From: Asanoa sp040676615
Lineage (GTDB): Bacteria; Actinomycetota; Actinomycetes; Mycobacteriales; Micromonosporaceae
DNA: 64,000 bases
Direction of reading: 5' to 3'
Assembly (NCBI RefSeq): GCF_040676615.1
Contig: NZ_JBFAPI010000002.1
Location: forward strand, 1-64,000
Below are positions 54,510 through 63,370 of the stretch, in pieces (the first letter of the stretch is position 1; every line of letters begins with the position of its first letter). The position numbers and the translations under genes are program-made. The notes beneath the pieces are model-generated. The model had not been told where the DNA came from, made no database searches, and worked only from the letters and a program-made list of their open reading frames with translations.

Positions 54510-54595
54510 GATCTCAGTAGATCACGTGGCGTTGACATGGCCTGGAACGGGCGGTGTAGTGGTGGTCCGGCACCGACAGTCCCAGGAGTTCGTGC

Positions 54596-55858
54596 GTGCG
54601 CAGATTCACTCGCCGGCCGCCGGTGGCGCTGCTCGCCGCGGTCGCCCTCGCGCTGGGGGGCTGTTCGGCCGGCGCGCCCGCGGGTGCGTCCGGTCCGGTG
54701 ACCCTGTCCGTCTTCTGGTGGGGTGACCAGGCCCGCGCCCAACGCACCGAGGCCGCGCTCAAGCTCTACTCGACCCGGCATCCGGGCACCATCTTCAAGA
54801 TCACTTGGCAGGGCGCCGACGGCTACTACGACCGGCTGGCGACCCAGGCCGTCGGCGGCAACGCACCCGACCTCTTCCAGATCGACGACGCCCGGCTGGT
54901 CGACTACGCCGGCCGCGGGCTCCTGCTCGACCTGACCACGCCGGTCACCGAGGGCCGGATCGACGTGACCGGGTTCCCGAAAGGGCTGGCCGACTACGGC
55001 TCGGTCGGCGGCCGCGTGGTCGGCGTCGCGGCCGGTGCCGAGACGGCGGCCCTGGTCTACAACCGCACGCTGGTCAAGGAACTCGGCGTGGCCGAGCCGA
55101 AGACCGGCATGAGCTACCCGCAGTTCCTGGCCTGGGCGGCGCGGGTGACCCGGGCGAGCGGCGGCGACGTCGCCGGCACGGCGGACGCGTCCGGCGACCT
55201 CGACGCGTTCTGGATGTGGCTGCGCGCCCAGGGCCGCGAGCTCTACCGCGGCGCCGGCCTGGGCTTCCAGCGCGACGACGCGGCGCGCTGGTTCGCGATG
55301 TGGCAGGAGGCGCGCTGGGACGACGCGACGCCGCCGGCCGGCGGGCCGACCGGCGAGCGCGCGCTCGTGCAGGGGCGGACGGCCGCCGCGTTCGGCTGGG
55401 CCGGCGAGTTCGCCGGCTGGCAGGACCAGGTGGACGACGACCTCGGGCTGGTCGCCTGCCCCGGCGACCCGCGCGCCCAGTGGCCGCGGGCCAGCTACTA
55501 CTGGGCCGGCTATCGCGGCACCCGTGAGCCCGAAGCGGTCGCCGACGTGATCGACTTCCTGGCCAACGACCCCCAGGCCGGTCGGGTGCTCGGCGACGAC
55601 CGGGGTTTCGCGCCCAACCTCGAGGTGCGCGAGACCAACGCCGCCGACCTGGCCGAGGGCCCGGCGCGCACCGCGCTCGCGTTCGAGAGCGCGGTCGCCG
55701 ACAAGATCGGCCCTTCGCCGGCCCCGCCACCGCCGGCCCACGCCGAGGTGCGGACGTTGCTGGCCGCCGCGGCCGCCCGGGTGGCGGCCGAGAAGTCGAC
55801 CCCCGGCGAGGCGGGGGCCGACTTCTACAAGAAGGCGACTGCGGCGCTGGCCAGCTAA
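54596..55858 (+). CDS. ABC transporter extracellular sugar-binding lipoprotein
   Basis: 420 residues. Signal peptide with basic RRFTRRP, hydrophobic VALLAAVALALGGC and lipobox LGGC (Cys23), so it is lipid-anchored. Mature domain is a type-1 solute-binding fold: SVFWWGDQARAQRTEAALKL, ITWQGADGYYDRLATQAVGG with NAPDLFQIDDARLVDYA, typical of carbohydrate-binding proteins. GTG 54596 follows AGGAG by seven bases. No sugar ABC permease or ATPase is adjacent, so it is an orphan that may work with a transporter elsewhere. Its stop overlaps the stop of the convergent next gene. Confidence 0.87.
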   Translation: MRRFTRRPPVALLAAVALALGGCSAGAPAGASGPVTLSVFWWGDQARAQRTEAALKLYSTRHPGTIFKITWQGADGYYDRLATQAVGGNAPDLFQIDDARLVDYAGRGLLLDLTTPVTEGRIDVTGFPKGLADYGSVGGRVVGVAAGAETAALVYNRTLVKELGVAEPKTGMSYPQFLAWAARVTRASGGDVAGTADASGDLDAFWMWLRAQGRELYRGAGLGFQRDDAARWFAMWQEARWDDATPPAGGPTGERALVQGRTAAAFGWAGEFAGWQDQVDDDLGLVACPGDPRAQWPRASYYWAGYRGTREPEAVADVIDFLANDPQAGRVLGDDRGFAPNLEVRETNAADLAEGPARTALAFESAVADKIGPSPAPPPPAHAEVRTLLAAAAARVAAEKSTPGEAGADFYKKATAALAS

Positions 55859-56109
55859 CGCTTCTTGCGGCTGCGGCTGATCAGGACGACGGCCAGCACG
55901 ATGGCCGCGACCACCACCAGGCAGCAGAGCAGGCCGGCGAAGCCGAAGAAGCCGATGCCGCCGCCGCGGCGACGGCTGCGGGCCGCCTCGACCGCGACGT
56001 CGTAGGCGCCGGAGGTGCTGGCCCAGGCGACGGCGGGCACGAAGACCGCGAGCGAGACAGTGGTGAGCACGGCGCCGGTACGGGCGAACCATTTGCGGAC
56101 GAGTTCCAT
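55855..56109 (-). CDS. Small membrane protein with N-terminal signal-like helix and C-terminal anchor
   Basis: 84 residues: a hydrophobic stretch VLTTVSLAVFVPAVAWAS at about 14-31, a short Arg/Gly-rich middle (ARSRRRGGGIG) and a second helix AGLLCCLVVVAAIVLAVVLI followed by SRSRKKR. Either a cleaved signal plus one anchor or a two-helix hairpin. Its TAG overlaps the TAA of the convergent lipoprotein gene by 2 bases. Function unknown. CAGGAT six bases before ATG 56109 is a possible leaderless promoter. Confidence 0.65.
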   Translation of the reverse strand: MELVRKWFARTGAVLTTVSLAVFVPAVAWASTSGAYDVAVEAARSRRRGGGIGFFGFAGLLCCLVVVAAIVLAVVLISRSRKKR

Positions 56110-56256
56110 GCAGCCATCCTGCGGTGTGCACGCAAGTTCCGGACCGTCGGGTCACGGGGCAGACAAGATCGATGGCACGTGACAACCTCTCCCGTCGGTG
56201 GCCGCGTCCACCATGCGTGCCCGCGCGACGTGCCGGGCCTGGTCGACAGGAGCAGG

Positions 56257-59200
56257 ATGTTCGGGCTGATCCTGCGCGCACTCGCCACCCGGCGCGCGCC
56301 CTCCCTCACCCTGTTTCTGCTGACCGTCCTGTCCGCCGGCGCGGCCGCCGCGGCACCGCAGTACATCGCCGCGACCACCCGCGACCTGGCCACCGCGAGC
56401 GCCGAGGCCGCGCCGGTCAGCGACCGCACGGCGACCCTGCGCCGCGGCGTCGACCAGGCCGACCTGCGGGCCGACGTGATCAGCTCGGCCGAGCAGGAGG
56501 TGCGCGACGCGTTCGCGCTGCCCGACCTGTCGGTGCACGGCAGCCTGCTGGTCAACGGCGCGGCCCTGCGCGGCGACGAGATCGCCACGGTGCTGCTCGT
56601 CAACCGCACCGGGTTCTGCGCCGAGGTGGTCCTCGACGGGAGTTGCCCGGCCCGTCCGGGTGAGGTGGCCGTCAACGAGGTGACCGCCCGCCAACTCGGC
56701 GTCGGCCCGGGCGACCCGATCGAATACCACGCGCCCGGTTTCGACCGCTATCCGCTCACGGTCTCCGCCGTCTACCGGGTCAAGGACCCCAACGGCGACT
56801 ACTGGGCCGGCGGCGGGCTGCTCAAGGTCGACGGTCAGGCGACGACGGCGCCGCTGCTCACCACGCCGGAGACGATCGTCGCCGCCAAACCGCAGAGCAC
56901 CACGCTCCTGGTCGACGCGGTCGCCGGCCGCGACGTGTTCTCACGCAGCGCGCCACTGACCGTGCGCGACCACCTCGTCGGCGGCCAGCGGTTGCTCGGC
57001 GAGCGCGGCTACGAGCCGCAGGTGCCGCTGCGGGTGCTCGCGGTCGTCATCTACAACAGCCAACTCGACATCGTGTACGCCGTACCGATCAGCCTGGTCG
57101 AGTTGCTCGCGTTCTGCTGGATCGCGCTGTTCCTCGCGGTCCGGCACGGCGCGCTCGAACGACACCGCGACGTGGGCCTGCTCAAGCTGCGCGGCGCCAG
57201 CCGGTCGCGGATCCTGTCGCTCACCCTCGGCCAGAGCGCCGTGCCGATGCTCGCCGGCGGCGTGGTCGGCCTGGCCCTGGCCATCCCGTTGCGGGCCGGC
57301 AGCGGCATCGCGAAGACCTCGGCGACCACGACCGACCTGCTGTCGGTCGGCGCCGCGCTGCTGGCCGTCGTCGGCGCGATCCTGGCCGCGGCCGTCGCCG
57401 AGCGGCGCGCGCTGGGCGCGCCGGTGGCGCTGCTGATGCGGGCGGTGCCGCCCCGGCACACCGGATGGCGCTACGGCGCGGTCGACGCGGTGCTGGTCAT
57501 CCTGGCCCTGGCCGGCGCCTACGAGGCCCGCGCCTATGCCAGCCGGCCGCCTTCCGAGGTCGCCGCCGCTGCGGGCGCGGCGCCGCAGAGCACCTGGCTG
57601 GCCCTGCTCGCGCCGGCCCTGCTCGCCCTCGCGCTCGGCGTGGTGCTGGCCCGGGTGCTGGTGCCGATCGCCGCCAAGGTCGGCCGGCGGGCGTTGCGGG
57701 CCGGCCGCCTGGGTGTGGCGTTCACGGCCACCGAACTCGCCCGCCGGCCCGCGGTGCCCCGGCTGACCGCCCTGTTGACCGCCGCGGTCACCCTGTTCTG
57801 CGTCGCGGTGACCACCTCCGACACCACCAACCGGCTCGGCGCCGAGCGGGCGTCGACCGAGATCGGCGCCGACCGGGTGTTGCTGGTGACCGCGTCCAGC
57901 CGGGCCCGTCTGCTGGCCGCCACCCGCGCGGTCGACCCGGACGGTCGGTTCGCGATGGCCGTCGTCGAGTCGCCCAACCTGGGAGTGCTGGCCGTCGACG
58001 CGACCCGGCTGGCAGCGGTCGCGCGCTGGCGGGGCGACTACGGCGGCACCGACCCCGGCCGGATCGCCGCGCGGCTGCGCCCGCGGGCGCCCGCGCCGCT
58101 GACCGTGACGGGCACCGAGTTGACCCTCGCCGCGACCGGTCTGCGCGGCCGGACCAAGGTCGAAGCGCTGCTGCAGGGCACCGACGGCGGCACGGTCACC
58201 GTCGAGTTCGGCACCGTCACCGCGGGGTCGAAGGACTACCACCAGCGGGCGCCGGGGTGTGCCGCCGGCTGCCGGCTCGTGTCGTTCCGGCTCACCGGCC
58301 TGACCAAGGTCCCGCAACGGGTCGTCGCCCCGGACGCGCCACCGCCGCCGCCGGACCGGCCGACGCCCGACGCGGTGCGGCTCACCGAGTTGCGCGGCGC
58401 GAGCGGCGGCGTCGACACGGCGACGTTCGCCGACCGGTCGCGGTGGCGCACCGCAGTCGCCGCGGGGCCGCCACCACCCGAGGTCACCACCACCGCCGGC
58501 GGCCTGGTCGTCACGCCCGGGCCGGTCGGCCAGGTCGACCCCTCGGTGTTCGTCGACGACAGCCCCGACCGGCTGCCGGCCGTCGCGGCCGGCGTCCGCG
58601 GCCTTGAGTTCGCGGCCGGCGACCCGCACGTGGTGGCGTTCCCGGGCGCCCAGGTGCCGGTCGACGTGACCGCCGAAGCCACCGCGCTGCCCCGGGTCGG
58701 CCGCGACGCGGTGCTGGTCGACCTGGAGACCGCGGACCTGCTCAGCGGCGACCTCGGCGGCGGCGAGTCGCTCCAAGTGTGGGCCACCGACGACGCGCCC
58801 GCCGACCTCGCCGCGCGCCTCGCCAGCCAGGGCGTCGACACCTTCAGCACCGGCACGGTCGCCGCCCTGACCGACCGCTACAGCCGGCAGGCGCCGCCGT
58901 CGACCGTCCGGTTCCAGTTGCTCGCGGCCGCCCTGATGGTGCTGCTCGCCGCCGGTGCCCTCGGCGTCATCGTCGCGGTGGAGCGGCGGCCGCGCGCCGC
59001 CGAGCTCACCGCGCTGCGCCGGCAGGGGCTGACCGCACGCGCGGTCACCCGGGCCACTCTCGGCGGCTACCTGGTCGTGTCGGCCGCGGCGCTGGTCGCC
59101 GGCGTGCTCGCGGCGCTGCCCGCCCGCACGGTGCTGGCCGCGCCGCTGAAGGTTTTCGCCGACGGCTGGGACGTGCTGCCACCGCCCGCCGCCGTCCGCG

Positions 59201-59304
59201 CGGTCCCGCTGCTGCTGGCGATGGCCGCGGCCGCCGTGGTCTACGCGCTCGTCGTGCTGTTGGCCTCCGGCCTGCCGCGTCGCAACGGTGGGGAGCAGTC
59301 ATGA
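56257..59304 (+). CDS. FtsX/MacB-type ABC transporter permease, large
   Basis: 1015 residues. One N-terminal membrane helix (about 14-37) is followed by a large extracytoplasmic domain (about 40-260), a group of five or six helices (about 265-520), a second extracytoplasmic domain (about 520-880) and three or four closing helices (about 883-1010). HGALERHRDVGLLKLRGASR and RPRAAELTALRRQGLTARAV are the paired cytoplasmic coupling segments of ABC3/FtsX permeases. ATG 56257 follows GGAG. The next gene overlaps by 4 bp and encodes a protein of exactly the same length. No ATPase gene is adjacent, so the energy source must be encoded elsewhere. Confidence 0.85.
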   Translation: MFGLILRALATRRAPSLTLFLLTVLSAGAAAAAPQYIAATTRDLATASAEAAPVSDRTATLRRGVDQADLRADVISSAEQEVRDAFALPDLSVHGSLLVNGAALRGDEIATVLLVNRTGFCAEVVLDGSCPARPGEVAVNEVTARQLGVGPGDPIEYHAPGFDRYPLTVSAVYRVKDPNGDYWAGGGLLKVDGQATTAPLLTTPETIVAAKPQSTTLLVDAVAGRDVFSRSAPLTVRDHLVGGQRLLGERGYEPQVPLRVLAVVIYNSQLDIVYAVPISLVELLAFCWIALFLAVRHGALERHRDVGLLKLRGASRSRILSLTLGQSAVPMLAGGVVGLALAIPLRAGSGIAKTSATTTDLLSVGAALLAVVGAILAAAVAERRALGAPVALLMRAVPPRHTGWRYGAVDAVLVILALAGAYEARAYASRPPSEVAAAAGAAPQSTWLALLAPALLALALGVVLARVLVPIAAKVGRRALRAGRLGVAFTATELARRPAVPRLTALLTAAVTLFCVAVTTSDTTNRLGAERASTEIGADRVLLVTASSRARLLAATRAVDPDGRFAMAVVESPNLGVLAVDATRLAAVARWRGDYGGTDPGRIAARLRPRAPAPLTVTGTELTLAATGLRGRTKVEALLQGTDGGTVTVEFGTVTAGSKDYHQRAPGCAAGCRLVSFRLTGLTKVPQRVVAPDAPPPPPDRPTPDAVRLTELRGASGGVDTATFADRSRWRTAVAAGPPPPEVTTTAGGLVVTPGPVGQVDPSVFVDDSPDRLPAVAAGVRGLEFAAGDPHVVAFPGAQVPVDVTAEATALPRVGRDAVLVDLETADLLSGDLGGGESLQVWATDDAPADLAARLASQGVDTFSTGTVAALTDRYSRQAPPSTVRFQLLAAALMVLLAAGALGVIVAVERRPRAAELTALRRQGLTARAVTRATLGGYLVVSAAALVAGVLAALPARTVLAAPLKVFADGWDVLPPPAAVRAVPLLLAMAAAAVVYALVVLLASGLPRRNGGEQS

Positions 59305-62300
59305 TCGCCGTGATCCTCGACCTGTTCCGCGCGGCCCGCGGCCGCACCGCGGTGCTGCTTTTGCTCGGCACCCTGCCGGTCGCCGCGGCGGTGGCCGGTC
59401 CCGCCTACATCGCGGCGGCCGAGCGCACCATCGTCGCGACCGAGGTGGCCGGCGCGGCGCCGGGCGAGACGGTGCTCAGCTTCCAGCGGCCCGGCGAAGA
59501 CCCGGGCGCCTCCGGTGACACGTTCGAGCGGCTCGGCGGCGGCGCGATCAGCACACCCGGGTTCGCGACCGTCTTCGGCGCCTCGTTCGACGTGGCCGTG
59601 CCGGCCGTCGACGCGGCGTTCAAGCTGTCCTACCGCGACCAGGTCTGCGCACACGTCACCCTGGACAGTGGCCGCTGCCCAACCGGCCGCGGCGAGGTGA
59701 TGCTCGGCTTCCGCACGGCCGAGCGGATCCACGCGGCCGTCGGCGACGCGATGCCGTTCCGCCAGTCGCAGTTCGTCACCCGCGACGGCGCCAACGAACT
59801 GGTCCGGGTCGGCGACTCGGTGGCGCTCTCGATCGTCGGCGTCTACCGCCCGAACGATCCGGCAGAGGCCTACTGGGGTGCCAACCCGCCGTTCCCGCCG
59901 GGCCTGCTGACCAATCCGAGCATCGGCACCGACGTGGCCACCAACGTCGGCATCGAGCCGGTGTTCGGTTCGCGCGGCACCGCCAAGCTCTTCACCCTGG
60001 CGGTGCCGGAGACGCAGGCCTACGACCTGATCGCCGACCCGGCCCAGCTCACCACCGACTGGGTCGACCGCTACCAGGCCGAACTCGACCGGCTCACCGC
60101 CAAGGCCACCGACAACCGGGCCACGATGGTCAGCGGCGCCGGCCCGCTGGTCGCCCGGATCGAGCAGAGCCGGGCGGCGGTGCGCTCGCTCGTGCCCTGG
60201 CTCGCGCTGACCGTCGTGCCACTGTGCTGGTTCGTGATCTTCCTGGCCGCGGCGTCCGGCTCCGACAGCCGCCGCACCGAGCTCGGCCAGGTCGCGCTGC
60301 GTGGCATGCCGGTGCCGCACCGCTGGTGGTTGGCGGCCGGCCCGGACTGGGTGGCGCTGCTCGCCGGCGCGCCGATCGGCTTCGTCGCCGGCCAGCTGCT
60401 CGGCGCGCGGGCGGTGCCCGGCGGGGGCCTGCACCTCGTCGGCGGCGACACCGTCCGCTACGCCCTCGTCGCGGCCGCCGGCGCGCTGCTGGCCGCCGCG
60501 CTCGCCTACCGGCCCCTGGTCAGCGGCCGGGCCATCGACCTGCTCCGTAAGGTCACCCGGCAGGGCGGCGCCTGGCGTTCGGCCACGATCGACGCGATGG
60601 TGGTCGCGCTGGCCGTCTTCACCGTCATCGAGGCGCGCGACGCGGTCGGCCCGGTCCGCGGCGGTCTCGGCATCCTCGCCCCCGCCCTGCTCATCCTGGC
60701 CGGTGCGCTGCTCGCCGCCCGGCTGCTGGGTCCGGCCGCGCGCCGGATCGGCGGCCGGGCGCTGCGCGCGGGCCGGCTGTCCGGCGCCTTGGCCGGCATC
60801 GAGCTGTCCCGCCGCTCGGCGCCCCGACGCGCGGTGACGCTGGCCGTCCTCGGTGTCGCGCTGCTCTGCTTCGCCGTGCTCGCCGTCGACCTCGGCGGTG
60901 CCGCGCGCGACCGGCGGGCCGGCATCGAACTCGGCGCCGACCGGGTGTTCACCGTCAACCCGTTGGCCGGCGGGGCACTGCGCACCGCCGTACGCCAGGC
61001 CGACCCCGAGGGCCGCTGGGCAATGGCCGTCGTGCGTATCCCGGCGACCGGCTCGGGCCCGACGACCGTCGCGGCCGACACCGACCGGCTGGCCGAGGTG
61101 GCCTGGCCCGGTTCGGTGCCCACCGAGCTGAGCGACCGGCTGCGGCCGCCCCGCGCACCGTCGCTGTCGATCGCCGGCAGCCGCGTACGGGTCGACGCGA
61201 CCGTCGAGAGCGACAGTCTCGACCCGGCGTTCGTGCAGTTCGCCAACACCGACACACCGGAGCTGCGGGCCCTCGTGCAGGCGCCGGGCGAGGCCGATCG
61301 CACCGTGTCGCTCGGCGCGCTGCGCCGCGGGCGGCACGTCTACGAGGGCAGCCTGCCCAGCTGCCAGCCCGCCTGCCGGCTGATCGGCCTGGAATTCCAG
61401 CCGATCTGGTCGCTGACGGTGGTGACCGTGCACCAGATCGCCCAGGGCGGCCCCGACAAGGTCGTCGCGGGGCCCGACGCGCTGGGCGACGCGGCCCGCT
61501 GGCGGCCCACCACCGAAGACGGCATCGAGGCGACCGCGCCGAAGATGACCGGGGACGCCGAAGGCATCACCGTCGACCTGCAGACCTCGCAGGTGCCGCA
61601 GCGGCTGCTGGTCGCCGACGCGCCGCCGGTGCTGCCCATCCTGCGCACCACGTCGGCGACCGCGCGCGAGACCGACACAGGTTGGGCGCTGTCATCGCCC
61701 GGCCGCACCGAGACGGTGCCCGCCGACCCCGTCGGCGCGCTGGCCACACTGCCCGGCCTGGGCGCCTCGGGCCTGCTGGTCGACCTCGACTATCTGGACC
61801 GGGCCGCGCCGATGGGCGCCGGCGGCACACCGCAGGTCTGGATCGGGGCCGACGCGCCGGACGACGCGATCGCCCGGCTGGCCGCCGCGGGACTGACCGT
61901 CCTCACCCAGACCTCGGTGCACGACGCGGCCACCCTGGCCGCCCGCGACGGCGCCGCCCTGGCGACCCGCTACGAGCTGGTCAGCGCCGGCTTCGCGGTG
62001 CTTCTGGTGCTGCTCGGCCTCGGCCTGGTGGCCGCGGCCGAACACACCGACCGCGCGGCCCGTACCCGGGTGTTGCGGTCGCAGGGCGTCGGCGCGCTCA
62101 CGCTCCGCTCCGCCGCCCGGCACCTGCGGCTCTGGCCCGTCCTGCTGGGTGTGCTGCTCGGCCCACCGCTGGCGCTGGCCGCCTGGGTGGTGGCCAACCC
62201 GGCCATCCCGGTCTTCCTCGACGCCGACTGGCCGCTCGCCCTGCCGACCCTGCCCGACCCGGTCACGCTCGGGCTGGTCTGGGCCGCCTGCGCGGCACCG

Positions 62301-62348
62301 CTGGTGGTGCTGGCGCTGTTCCGCGAGCGGCGCCCGGCGGCCGGCTGA
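59301..62348 (+). CDS. FtsX/MacB-type ABC transporter permease, large (paralogue)
   Basis: 1015 residues, same layout as its upstream neighbour: N-terminal helix (LLLLGTLPVAAAVAGPAYIA), extracytoplasmic domain with two cysteines (DQVCAHVTLDSGRC), a helix group near 295-510, a second external domain with CQPACRLIG, and final helices from about 890. Segments RRTELGQVALRGMPVPHR and RTRVLRSQGVGALTLRSA are the coupling helices. Probably forms a heterodimer with the first permease. Starts ATG 59301 with GGGGAG upstream, overlapping the preceding stop. Possible jobs are lipoprotein or peptide export or an envelope mechanosensor; not determinable here. Confidence 0.85.
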   Translation: MIAVILDLFRAARGRTAVLLLLGTLPVAAAVAGPAYIAAAERTIVATEVAGAAPGETVLSFQRPGEDPGASGDTFERLGGGAISTPGFATVFGASFDVAVPAVDAAFKLSYRDQVCAHVTLDSGRCPTGRGEVMLGFRTAERIHAAVGDAMPFRQSQFVTRDGANELVRVGDSVALSIVGVYRPNDPAEAYWGANPPFPPGLLTNPSIGTDVATNVGIEPVFGSRGTAKLFTLAVPETQAYDLIADPAQLTTDWVDRYQAELDRLTAKATDNRATMVSGAGPLVARIEQSRAAVRSLVPWLALTVVPLCWFVIFLAAASGSDSRRTELGQVALRGMPVPHRWWLAAGPDWVALLAGAPIGFVAGQLLGARAVPGGGLHLVGGDTVRYALVAAAGALLAAALAYRPLVSGRAIDLLRKVTRQGGAWRSATIDAMVVALAVFTVIEARDAVGPVRGGLGILAPALLILAGALLAARLLGPAARRIGGRALRAGRLSGALAGIELSRRSAPRRAVTLAVLGVALLCFAVLAVDLGGAARDRRAGIELGADRVFTVNPLAGGALRTAVRQADPEGRWAMAVVRIPATGSGPTTVAADTDRLAEVAWPGSVPTELSDRLRPPRAPSLSIAGSRVRVDATVESDSLDPAFVQFANTDTPELRALVQAPGEADRTVSLGALRRGRHVYEGSLPSCQPACRLIGLEFQPIWSLTVVTVHQIAQGGPDKVVAGPDALGDAARWRPTTEDGIEATAPKMTGDAEGITVDLQTSQVPQRLLVADAPPVLPILRTTSATARETDTGWALSSPGRTETVPADPVGALATLPGLGASGLLVDLDYLDRAAPMGAGGTPQVWIGADAPDDAIARLAAAGLTVLTQTSVHDAATLAARDGAALATRYELVSAGFAVLLVLLGLGLVAAAEHTDRAARTRVLRSQGVGALTLRSAARHLRLWPVLLGVLLGPPLALAAWVVANPAIPVFLDADWPLALPTLPDPVTLGLVWAACAAPLVVLALFRERRPAAG

Positions 62349-62365
62349 CTGGCATAGTTGCTCAA

Positions 62366-63370
62366 GTGACGACCCCGTTGCCCGATTCGCCGCAGGCGCT
62401 GGCCGATTCGCTCCCATCGCCGCAGGCGCTGGCCGATTCGCTCCCATCGCCGCAGGCGCTGGCCGTTTCGCTCCCATCGCCGCAGGCGCTGGCCGACGCC
62501 TTGGCCACCACGGGTTACCTCGCCGACGACGGCCTGGCCACGGCGGGTTTTCTCGCGCTGAAGCTGGGTCGGCCGCTCTTCCTGGAGGGCGAGGCCGGGG
62601 TGGGCAAGACGGCGTTCGCGCAGGCGCTGGCCGCCGCGACCGGCGCCGCCTTCGTGCGGCTCCAGTGCTACGAAGGGCTCGACGCGGCGCAGGCGCTCTA
62701 CGACTGGGACTTTCCGCGGCAGATCCTGCACCTGCGTGCGGCCGAGGCGGCCGCGACCGCGGCGGCCACCGCGACCGGCGCGCCGCCGGACGCCGCCACC
62801 ATCGAGGCCGGCCTCTACGACCGCCGGTTCCTGATCGCCCGCCCGTTGCTGCGGGCGCTGGAGACCAGCCCGTGCGTGTTGCTGGTCGACGAGGTCGACC
62901 GGGCCGACGACGAGTTCGAGGCGTTCCTGCTCGAGGTGCTGGCGGAGGCCGCGATCACCGTGCCCGAACTCGGCCGGATCGCCGCCGAGACCCCGCCGCT
63001 GACGGTGCTGACCAGCAACCGTACCCGCGAGGTGCACGACGCGCTCAAGCGCCGCTGCCTCTACCACTGGGTCGAGCACCCTGGGTTCGACCGCGAGGTG
63101 GCGATCCTGCGGGAGCGGCTGCCGGCCGTCACCGAGCGGTTGGCGGCGCAGGTCGCCACCGCGGCCGGCCGGATGCGCGAACTCGACCTGATCAAACCGC
63201 CGGGCGTCGCCGAGTCCATCGACTGGGCCGGCGCGCTGGTCGCGCTCGGTGCCCGCACGCTCGACCCGGACCTGGCCGCCGCCACGCTGGGCGCGGTCCT
63301 GAAGTATCGCGAAGACGTCACCCGGGTCCGGGCCGCCGGCCTCGACGCGCTGGTCGCCGCCGGGCCATGA
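62366..63370 (+). CDS. MoxR-type AAA+ ATPase with repeated N-terminal tail
   Basis: 334 residues. AAA+ core: Walker A GEAGVGKT (residues 75-82), Walker B VLLVDEVDRADDEFEAF (about 171-185), sensor-1 VLTSNRTREVHDALKRR. MoxR proteins remodel or insert cofactors into partner complexes, usually with a VWA protein; the next gene encodes one and overlaps by 4 bp, as in CoxD-CoxE pairs. Residues 8-45 consist of a repeated decapeptide (SLPSPQALAD type) not expected in the family. GTG 62366 includes this tail; a start after the repeat would need a downstream codon, and none with a good site is evident. Confidence 0.88.
   Translation: MTTPLPDSPQALADSLPSPQALADSLPSPQALAVSLPSPQALADALATTGYLADDGLATAGFLALKLGRPLFLEGEAGVGKTAFAQALAAATGAAFVRLQCYEGLDAAQALYDWDFPRQILHLRAAEAAATAAATATGAPPDAATIEAGLYDRRFLIARPLLRALETSPCVLLVDEVDRADDEFEAFLLEVLAEAAITVPELGRIAAETPPLTVLTSNRTREVHDALKRRCLYHWVEHPGFDREVAILRERLPAVTERLAAQVATAAGRMRELDLIKPPGVAESIDWAGALVALGARTLDPDLAAATLGAVLKYREDVTRVRAAGLDALVAAGP
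62385..62490 (+). repeat. 30-bp tandem repeat inside the MoxR gene
   Basis: Three head-to-tail 30-bp copies at 62401-62430, 62431-62460 and 62461-62490 (GGCCGATTCGCTCCCATCGC and then CGCAGGCGCT), preceded by a partial copy from 62385. They encode a decapeptide repeat; copy 3 has one base change (Asp to Val). The length is a multiple of three, so copy number can vary without frameshift. Confidence 0.9.

Noticed and set aside
54374..56281. 635-codon leftward open frame
   Set aside because: Antisense to the sugar-binding lipoprotein gene, with Arg/Gly/Ala-rich sequence without domains.
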